Shown here piece by piece: positions 1 to 5,300 of a DNA stretch of 6,234 nucleotides. The stretch is from contig RGUG01000082.1 of the NCBI GenBank assembly GCA_010027915.1, positions 1 through 6,234 on the forward strand, written 5' to 3'. Below the pieces are notes generated by a model. It was not told the DNA's origin. It made no database searches and worked only from the letters and a program-made list of their open reading frames with translations. The DNA is from a bacterium (GTDB lineage Bacteria; Margulisbacteria; Marinamargulisbacteria; SXXA01). Both the position numbers and the translations under genes were made by a program. Every line of letters starts with the position of its first letter. Within the stretch, counting starts at the first letter, position 1.

Positions 1-355
1 AATGAGCCCCACCCATATCCCTGGGTTTTCGTCCCCCACCGCATGGGTCACCACCCATTGGGGGGCACCATGTGGCCATGTGATAGGGGGCATATTGGAC
101 ACTTGGGAAAAAGGGGTCAATGAACTCTTGGGGCAACCAACCACCAGACCCGATGCTCACCGGCGCAGTATCCACATTGCCGAAATCAAACACTCCCTCC
201 AACAAGATCAGAATGCCCTGTACCCAACCGATACAATCTGTTGTTGCAGCTGGCCACGAAAACCAGCCCGACACCGCCATCAATGAGTATGTGATGGCAC
301 CCATCGCCATCCCCATTGACAACGCCTCTTGTGTTGTACCGTCAGTTGGCAGCAC
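1..355 (-). CDS. Hypothetical membrane-associated protein, N-terminal part (runs off window)
   Basis: I do not recognise this gene. The minus strand is open from an in-frame TAG at 376-374 to the window edge, about 124 codons without a stop. I take the GTG at 355-353 as the start because GGAGGG (370-365) lies 9 nt upstream, giving 118 residues in the window. A second good start is the ATG at 316-314 with GAGG 8 nt upstream. Residues about 11-34 (numbered from GTG) form a hydrophobic stretch rich in Met, Ala and Gly that could be a membrane segment or uncleaved signal. Residues 42-56 (IGWVQGILILLEGVF) form a second one. The rest is rich in Gly, Pro and aromatics, with C97 and C105. Leucine codons are mainly TTG, as in valS. 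The gene is transcribed divergently from valS. The main doubt is whether it is a real gene, since its C-terminus is not visible and no domain is recognisable. Confidence 0.45.
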   Translation of the reverse strand, partial: MLPTDGTTQEALSMGMAMGAITYSLMAVSGWFSWPAATTDCIGWVQGILILLEGVFDFGNVDTAPVSIGSGGWLPQEFIDPFFPSVQYAPYHMATWCPPMGGDPCGGGRKPRDMGGAH

Positions 356-385
356 CCTCCATTTCCCTCCATCCTAATCCATCAC

Positions 386-416
386 TTGACAAATAAAAAA
401 AAGTGCTTACCATAGT
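386..416 (+). promoter_or_regulatory. Perfect -35 hexamer with weak -10 options (possible upstream valS promoter)
   Basis: TTGACA at 386-391 matches the sigma70 -35 consensus exactly. The possible -10 boxes are poor: TACCAT at 408-413 (16-nt spacer) or CATAGT at 411-416 (19-nt spacer), each 4 of 6. A transcript from here would begin close to the 12-bp hairpin and give valS a leader of roughly 150 nt. This is a weak candidate, competing with the closer promoter at 534-562. Confidence 0.25.
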
Positions 417-421
417 ACGCA

Positions 422-459
422 TCCATGCGATGCACCCACCACCACCCGCATCGCATGGA
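422..459. repeat. Perfect 12-bp inverted repeat with 14-nt loop
   Basis: TCCATGCGATGC (422-433) and GCATCGCATGGA (448-459) are exact reverse complements, separated by a C/A-rich spacer (434-447). The left arm can also form an alternative 5-bp hairpin with upstream bases: GCATC 419-423 with GATGC 429-433. There is no long T tract after either arm, so it does not look like a normal intrinsic terminator. Lying between two divergent genes, it could be an operator for a dimeric regulator or a 5'-UTR hairpin. The repeat is seen directly; the function is inferred. Confidence 0.75.
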
Positions 460-465
460 CCTTTG

Positions 466-494
466 ATTTTAGTTATCCATTGGGTCGTTTTAAA
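466..494 (-). promoter_or_regulatory. Possible sigma70-type promoter for the leftward gene
   Basis: Read on the minus strand, TTTAAA (494-489; 4 of 6 to TTGACA) is followed after exactly 17 nt by TAAAAT (471-466; 5 of 6 to TATAAT). Transcription would start near 459, at the first arm of the 12-bp inverted repeat, and run towards the hypothetical gene at 355. This is a consensus match only, in an AT-rich intergenic stretch where chance matches are common. Confidence 0.3.
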
Positions 495-504
495 CCCATT
501 TTTT
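481..504 (+). terminator. Small terminator-like hairpin with T6 in the valS upstream region
   Basis: TGGGT (481-485) pairs with ACCCA (494-498) around an 8-nt AT-rich loop, and six T follow directly (499-504). The stem is only 5 bp, below a typical strong intrinsic terminator. It lies 64 nt upstream of the chosen valS start. It could act as a weak attenuator of a longer leader transcript, or could be chance, because the loop also overlaps the leftward -35 candidate. Confidence 0.3.
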
Positions 505-533
505 CATGGTGACCTTTGTTTCACTGCCACCCC

Positions 534-562
534 TTGAGGTTCAAAATAGACACGGGTATACT
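534..562 (+). promoter_or_regulatory. Likely valS promoter placing the start point at the ATG (leaderless)
   Basis: TTGAGG (534-539; 4 of 6 to TTGACA) and TATACT (557-562; 5 of 6 to TATAAT) are separated by exactly 17 nt. Only six bases (GGCCTT) lie between the -10 box and the ATG at 569, so the usual +1 position falls on or next to the A of that ATG. No Shine-Dalgarno precedes this ATG. Together these fit a leaderless valS transcript. No expression evidence is available. Confidence 0.5.
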
Positions 563-568
563 GGCCTT

Positions 569-3214
569 ATGAGCAACCCATTGTCATCGTCCCCCCACCC
601 TATCATCTCACTGGATCAACCCTTGCAACATCCGGCCCTAGAATCCATGGTGCGGGCCAAATGGGAGGCCCATCCAGAATGGGCCCAACCAAACGGACAC
701 CCCACTTTTTCGATTGTCATCCCCCCCCCCAATGTAACGGGTACGTTGCACATTGGACACGCCTTACAACATACCTTGATTGATATATTGGTACGTACCG
801 AACGACTCAAAGGCCATTCGGTGCTATGGGTACCCGGCACGGATCATGCCGGCATTGGCACCCAAACAGTCGTGGAAAAAGCCTTGGCCGCCGAAGGCCA
901 CCCCAAATCCGAATGGGGCCGAGACGCCTTTTTGCAACGGGTGTGGGAGTGGAAAGCCCAATATGGGGGCACCATTACATCCCAAATGAGACAATTGGGC
1001 ATTTCGGTGGATTGGAGCAGGGAGCGGTTTACCATGGACACCGGATGCAGCCAGGCTGTCCAAGAAGCGTTTATCCGGCTGTATCATCAAGGCCTGATTT
1101 ACCGGGGGTTTTACATCGTCAACTGGTGTCCCCGATGCTTGACCGCTTTGTCGGATATTGAAGTCAACCATCACGAAACAGACGGTCATTTATGGCATAT
1201 TCGCTACCCCCTCTATCACGACAACCATCGCACCATCACAGTGGCCACCACCCGTCCCGAAACACTGTTTGGGGATCAGGCGGTGGCGGTGCATCCCGAT
1301 GACCCGCGTTATCGGGATGTAATCGGTCAGTCGGTGCGGGTTCCCATTAGCGGACAGATCATTCCCATCGTGGCAGATGATACCGTCGACCCAACCTTTG
1401 GGTCTGGGGCGGTTAAAATCACCCCTGCCCATGACGCCAACGATTATGAAACCGCCCAGCGACACGGCTTGTCACCCCGATGGATCATGAATGAAACCGG
1501 GTACATGATCAACTGTCCCCCACCCTATGAGGGCCTATCACGAGAAAGGGCACGGCAAACACTGGTAGATGCCCTGTCAACCGAAGGGTATTTAGACGCG
1601 ATCAGCCCCCACTCCTTGAACCGTGCCGAGTGCTACAAATGTCAGACCGTCATTGAACCTTATTTGAGTAAACAATGGTTTGTGGCCATGTCAAAGTTGG
1701 CCCCCCGCGCCATGGCCGCCGTTGCCAATGGCGAGATTGAGATTATCCCCCCACGATTTGAGAAACCGTACGTTGACTGGATGGAAAACATTCGGGATTG
1801 GTGTATCTCGCGCCAAATTTGGTGGGGACACCGTATTCCCGTGTGGTACGACACCCAAGATCCGGAGCATATGGTGGTAGCCGCCTCTCCCCCCAACGAT
1901 GGGCGGACCTACACCCAAGATCCGGATGTATTAGACACCTGGTTTTCATCCGCCCTATGGCCTTTTTCTACCATGGGATGGCCCGAGAATACGTCAGATA
2001 TGGCCACTTTTTACCCCACCCATACGTTGGTGACGGGGTATGACATCATCACCTTCTGGGTCTCCCGCATGATCGCCATGGGATTGGCGTTAACGGATCA
2101 GGTTCCGTTTAAGCGGGTGGTGGTGCATGGGTTGGTCCGTGACCAACACGGCAAAAAAATGAGTAAATCGTTTGGCAATGTGGTCAACCCGCTGGATCTG
2201 ATGACAACGTATGGCACCGACGCCTTGCGTTTCTCATTGGCACGACTCGCCACGATGGGGGGGCAAGACATTCGGTACAGTGATGACAAAGTCGAAGCTG
2301 CCGCCCACTTTGTGAACAAAGTATGGAATGCCGCCCGATTTGTCATGATGGGCGTGGGCAATGAGCCGCTTTATCCGCTGACACGGCCCACACCCCACCA
2401 TGTAGCCGACCGTTGGATCTTGGGTGAATTGGACGACTTAATCGTGTCACTGAACCAGGGCCATGCCACCGCCCACTTTGCCCAAACGGCCGATCGGTTG
2501 TGGGAGTTTATATGGAATCGGTGGTGTGATTGGTATCTCGAAATGAGCAAGTGTCACAAGGGTGACTCAAGTCGCACGTTGGTATACACACTCACCCAAT
2601 CATTGATTCTATTGCATCCCATCATGCCCTTTGTCACCGAAGCCATTTGGGATACCCTCTTAAAACATCCCCAGTTGGCCGAGGAATTGCCACCCAGTAT
2701 TTCATTGGCACCTTGGCCCAGCGTATCACCCAATGACCACCCTGAGATGCCAGATGTTCAGGCCATGAAAGCGGTGGTCACCGAGTTACGACGGATTCGA
2801 AAAGAAGTGGGCATCTCACCAGGCAAAGGCATTTCGGTGCGGGTGGTGGCCCCTCCGACTGAGCAGCAGTGGTTAATGCAAACCTTGCCCTACATTCAAA
2901 AACTAGCCAAAGTCGATCATCTAACCTTCAGCGAGACGTTGGATGACATCCCCCAATCGGCCACGGGGGTGGTGGACCGCATAGAGCTGAAGGTACCCTT
3001 GGCCGATGTGATCGATTGGGGCGAAGAACGGCGACGACTCGAAAAAAAACAAGCCAGTGTGGCCCAGGCCTTGGCCCAAGTCACCGATCGATTGGCCCAA
3101 CCAGGATTTATCGCCAAAGCCCCTGATCATGTGATATCCAAAATGAACGAACAAAAAAACAGTTTGTCTGCCGAATGGGCCGCCCTTTCTGCCCAGTTGG
3201 AGCGGATACCATGA
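569..3214 (+). CDS. valS: Valyl-tRNA synthetase
   Basis: A cytoplasmic class Ia aminoacyl-tRNA synthetase that joins L-valine to tRNA-Val using ATP and edits mis-charged threonine. The Rossmann catalytic core shows PPPNVTGTLHIGHAL, with HIGH at residues 61-64, then GTDHAGIGTQ and KMSKS at 530-534. The CP1 editing domain contains TTRPET (227-232) and the conserved aspartate of AHDANDYE (D289). Cys pairs C187/C190 and C355/C358 probably bind zinc. From about 615 (RWILGELDD) follows the helical anticodon-binding domain (FIWNRWCDWYLEMSK), and 818-881 form the C-terminal coiled-coil arm. At 881 aa it matches the short form (Bacillus-type, about 880 aa) and lacks the E. coli insert after KMSKS. The start at 569 fits family length and the adjacent promoter. 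An in-frame ATG at 506 would add 21 unconserved residues. It heads an operon with hisD. Confidence 0.97.
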   Translation: MSNPLSSSPHPIISLDQPLQHPALESMVRAKWEAHPEWAQPNGHPTFSIVIPPPNVTGTLHIGHALQHTLIDILVRTERLKGHSVLWVPGTDHAGIGTQTVVEKALAAEGHPKSEWGRDAFLQRVWEWKAQYGGTITSQMRQLGISVDWSRERFTMDTGCSQAVQEAFIRLYHQGLIYRGFYIVNWCPRCLTALSDIEVNHHETDGHLWHIRYPLYHDNHRTITVATTRPETLFGDQAVAVHPDDPRYRDVIGQSVRVPISGQIIPIVADDTVDPTFGSGAVKITPAHDANDYETAQRHGLSPRWIMNETGYMINCPPPYEGLSRERARQTLVDALSTEGYLDAISPHSLNRAECYKCQTVIEPYLSKQWFVAMSKLAPRAMAAVANGEIEIIPPRFEKPYVDWMENIRDWCISRQIWWGHRIPVWYDTQDPEHMVVAASPPNDGRTYTQDPDVLDTWFSSALWPFSTMGWPENTSDMATFYPTHTLVTGYDIITFWVSRMIAMGLALTDQVPFKRVVVHGLVRDQHGKKMSKSFGNVVNPLDLMTTYGTDALRFSLARLATMGGQDIRYSDDKVEAAAHFVNKVWNAARFVMMGVGNEPLYPLTRPTPHHVADRWILGELDDLIVSLNQGHATAHFAQTADRLWEFIWNRWCDWYLEMSKCHKGDSSRTLVYTLTQSLILLHPIMPFVTEAIWDTLLKHPQLAEELPPSISLAPWPSVSPNDHPEMPDVQAMKAVVTELRRIRKEVGISPGKGISVRVVAPPTEQQWLMQTLPYIQKLAKVDHLTFSETLDDIPQSATGVVDRIELKVPLADVIDWGEERRRLEKKQASVAQALAQVTDRLAQPGFIAKAPDHVISKMNEQKNSLSAEWAALSAQLERIP
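3199..3202 (+). promoter_or_regulatory. hisD ribosome binding site inside valS
   Basis: GGAG lies within the last codons of valS, 8 nt before the ATG at 3211. It decides the hisD start: an in-frame ATG at 3175 would begin 40 nt inside valS and add 12 residues with no family match. Confidence 0.7.
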
Positions 3215-4503
3215 CGCCCATTACCAGCCAACAATACCGCACCCAACACACCGAAACCACGCGAGCCGACGCCGAATCGGTTAATGCCCTCGTGGTGGCC
3301 ATTGAAACAAGGGTCCGCACAGAAAAAGACCAGGCCCTGTTGGCATTGGCCAGGCAATGGGATGGGGTACCCGACACGTTTTCATTGGTGGTCACCCCTG
3401 ACGAAATCAACCACGCATTGACCATGGTACCGGCCCCCGTGATGGGGGCCCTTCAGCGTGCCCATGACCAAATTCAAGGCTTCCATCGCCACCAATTACC
3501 GGCCAACTGGCAACATAGCCCCACACAAGGTGTGACCTATGGCATGCGATACCATCCCATTGAATCGGTGGGACTGTATGTGCCGGGGGGCAGGGCCCTG
3601 TATCCATCCAGTGTGCTCATGAATGCCATCCCGGCCAAGCTGGCGGGGGTGCGTCAACTGGTGATGACATCCCCCCCCCAATCCAATGGTCAGTTGCATC
3701 CCGTGGTCATCGCAGCCGCCCAGCTGGCAGGGGTCACCCACATCATCAAAACCGGCGGGGCCCAAGCCATTATGGCCTTAACCTATGGCACCGAAAGTGT
3801 GCCAAAAGTTGATAAAATTGTCGGGCCTGGCAACAAATATGTAGACGCCGCAAAAAAAAGGGTATTTGGCCGGGTGGGCATTGACAAACCCGCTGGCCCC
3901 TCTGAAGTGGCCGTATGGATCGATCATATCAAATGGGCCCCATGGGCGGCGTGGGAATGTTTGGCCCAATTGGAACATGATCCCGATGCACGGGCGGTGG
4001 TGGTATCCCATCATCCTGATTGTTTAGAGGCCGTGGCCACTCAGGTGGTCAGCGGCATGGCCCAGTGCCAACGAACGGCTATTTTATCCCGTTCTTTGGA
4101 TCAGTTTGACTGTGTGCTCACCCAAGACGATGAGGATGCCGTGACCCTACTCAATGAGGTGGCATGCGAACATGTGGTGATCTTGTCTGATGATGCCCCG
4201 GTATGGGCACCCCGCATTCGGCACGCCGGAACCCTCTTTTTGGGGCCTTATACCCCTGTAGCAGCAGGCGATTACATGGGCCCGAATCATGTGTTACCCA
4301 CCGATCGTGCCGCCCGCTTTTCATCGGCATTGGGGGTCATGGATTTTATGACGAGTGTCAGTACCCTGGCCCTCACCAAAGACGGGTTGGCGTCCATGGG
4401 ACACGACATTCAAGTATTGGCAGGGATTGAAGGATTGGATGCACACGCACAAAGCGTGCAAGTGCGGTTATCCAACCCGGATGACACACCCTCCCCCTCT
4501 TAA
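3211..4503 (+). CDS. hisD: Histidinol dehydrogenase
   Basis: Catalyses the last two steps of histidine biosynthesis in the cytoplasm, oxidising L-histidinol through histidinal to L-histidine with two NAD+ and a zinc ion, as a homodimer. The 430 residues match the family (E. coli 434). Family blocks are in order: [21 protein letters not shown] (from 121), [15 protein letters not shown] (181-195), [13 protein letters not shown] (204-216), [12 protein letters not shown] (224-235), [13 protein letters not shown] (337-349) and [12 protein letters not shown] (353-364). By alignment with E. coli the zinc ligands are Q253, H256, D354 and H412, and the catalytic pair is E320-H321. All are present, so the enzyme should be active. 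The usual Pro before the catalytic Glu-His is C319 here. The ATG overlaps the valS stop (ATGA), which suggests translational coupling. No other his genes lie in the window. Confidence 0.97.
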   Translation: MTPITSQQYRTQHTETTRADAESVNALVVAIETRVRTEKDQALLALARQWDGVPDTFSLVVTPDEINHALTMVPAPVMGALQRAHDQIQGFHRHQLPANWQHSPTQGVTYGMRYHPIESVGLYVPGGRALYPSSVLMNAIPAKLAGVRQLVMTSPPQSNGQLHPVVIAAAQLAGVTHIIKTGGAQAIMALTYGTESVPKVDKIVGPGNKYVDAAKKRVFGRVGIDKPAGPSEVAVWIDHIKWAPWAAWECLAQLEHDPDARAVVVSHHPDCLEAVATQVVSGMAQCQRTAILSRSLDQFDCVLTQDDEDAVTLLNEVACEHVVILSDDAPVWAPRIRHAGTLFLGPYTPVAAGDYMGPNHVLPTDRAARFSSALGVMDFMTSVSTLALTKDGLASMGHDIQVLAGIEGLDAHAQSVQVRLSNPDDTPSPS

Positions 4504-5069
4504 GTCCCCCAGGGGACATTCCACCTCTCATCACAACCGGATCTAAAACAGATGCATCGTTCTTGATACCTCTACTTACCAATCCAGGACAAGCAAAAAA
4601 AGTTCATCAACCCTGTCTCCACCTCACATGTCGGCGGGTGCGGGCAGGCAATAACCGACGCACCATGGTACTCCACTCCCCTTGCGGGAAGGATCAGGGT
4701 GGAAGTATGACACCCCTTGGCAAGGCGGGATCGTTCTTGGCTCCATTCGCCGCACCGTATCGACTCCTGTCAACCCAATCAAGCGGTAGAGCGACACCGT
4801 TGGCCTTATCTGGGTTCGGTCCCACGCAAATGCATGACATCGATCTTCAATCAAAGGGCTTCTGCCAACCTTGGGTCACTGACCTTGTGCCACTGCCCCA
4901 ACAACATCACTTAACCAGTGATCACGCGTCCTGTCCGAGCTCCGCTGCCCGGTAGCCTCATGGTGATCTTTTTCTAACGTCCCTCACTGCCGATTAGGGG
5001 GGACCGGTCAAGCCCCCGTTAAATTAGACAAAAAAGCTTTGACATAGCTATACCGCGCGGTTAGACCAT
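4504..5069. other. Intergenic stretch without a convincing gene; possible decayed element
   Basis: No frame here looks like a real protein. The longest opening (4563-4955, plus) starts with TTG, has no Shine-Dalgarno, and is rich in Pro, Ser and Gln. The minus frame at 4624-4854 is short and ends abruptly. Just after hisD, GTCCC (4504-4508) can pair with GGGAC (4513-4517), but no T tract follows. Imperfect duplicates beginning CCCCTTG and ending GGATC or GGGATC lie at 4678-4695 and 4713-4732. The latter contains the palindrome CCTTGGCAAGG. A G/C inverted repeat lies near 4997-5017. Dense small repeats with a broken frame could mark the eroded end of an insertion sequence. I cannot name a family. 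Confidence 0.4.
4997..5017. repeat. G/C inverted repeat between convergent units
   Basis: GGGGG (4998-5002) pairs with CCCCC (5013-5017) around a 10-nt loop that overlaps the palindrome GACCGGTC (5002-5009). Flanking TTA and TAA (4994-4996, 5019-5022) extend the symmetry imperfectly. It lies between the converging hisD and Rhs units, where a shared terminator would be expected, but neither strand has a T tract immediately after the stem. It may instead be a mobile-element end. Confidence 0.4.
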
Positions 5070-5297
5070 TCATACAAATTTTTCTATCATTACATACAAA
5101 AAATACACAAAAAATAAAATGGCCAGTAAAAATTGCCCATATACCCAACGAGAAAAATGCTCTCTCAATTCAATTGTATCGTTATCTTTTTCCTGAAAAT
5201 GTTTACTAAGATAACGCGACACCATCGCACCTAAAAAAGAAACACACGAGAGCAACAAAAGCATAAATTCTGGTTTGTAATTCAAAATAAAAGACAT
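5070..5297 (-). CDS. Small two-helix membrane protein, candidate immunity protein to the Rhs tip
   Basis: I do not recognise the family. The 75-aa product has two hydrophobic helices, at about residues 10-30 (EFMLLLLSCVSFLGAMVSRYL) and 51-70 (WVYGQFLLAILFFVYFLYVM). They are joined by a charged segment (31-50) rich in Lys, Glu, Asp and Arg. There is no cleavable signal, so it probably sits in the inner membrane with both ends on the same side. The ATG at 5297 is 3 nt after the Rhs stop codon, and GAGG (5310-5307), inside the last Rhs codons, is 9 nt upstream. This implies co-translation with the toxin. GC is about 33% (60 of 180 bases at 5101-5280) against 50-58% in the housekeeping genes and Rhs core. 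Position and size fit an immunity protein; this is inference from context, with no sequence match. Confidence 0.7.
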   Translation of the reverse strand: MSFILNYKPEFMLLLLSCVSFLGAMVSRYLSKHFQEKDNDTIELREHFSRWVYGQFLLAILFFVYFLYVMIEKFV

Positions 5298-5300
5298 GAT

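Noticed and set aside
2..377. Two plus-strand frames (2-286 and 120-377)
   Set aside because: Both overlap the longer minus-strand frame, have unusual composition (many His, Pro, Cys) and lack ribosome binding sites; probably antisense shadows.
386..533. T-box riboswitch controlling valS
   Set aside because: The leader is too short and shows no T-box consensus, specifier stem or strong terminator/antiterminator pair.
506..568. Upstream in-frame ATG at 506 as the valS start
   Set aside because: It adds 21 residues without family similarity, has no Shine-Dalgarno, follows directly on a T tract, and lies upstream of the best promoter.
4776..4830. tRNA-like pieces (GGTAGAGC and TGGGTTCGGTCCCA)
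   Set aside because: The spacing between the D-like and T-like parts is too short for an anticodon arm, no acceptor stem pairs, and the T loop is one base short.
4624..4854. Minus-strand frame reminiscent of a transposase fragment
   Set aside because: Only 76 codons, no catalytic motif visible; not enough to call a pseudogene.
4563..4955. 130-codon plus-strand frame between hisD and the Rhs unit
   Set aside because: TTG start without Shine-Dalgarno, low-complexity Pro/Ser/Gln composition and no recognisable motif.
5039..5067. Plus-strand TTGACA at 5039-5044 as a promoter
   Set aside because: No good -10 box lies 16-18 nt downstream and it would read antisense into the candidate immunity gene.
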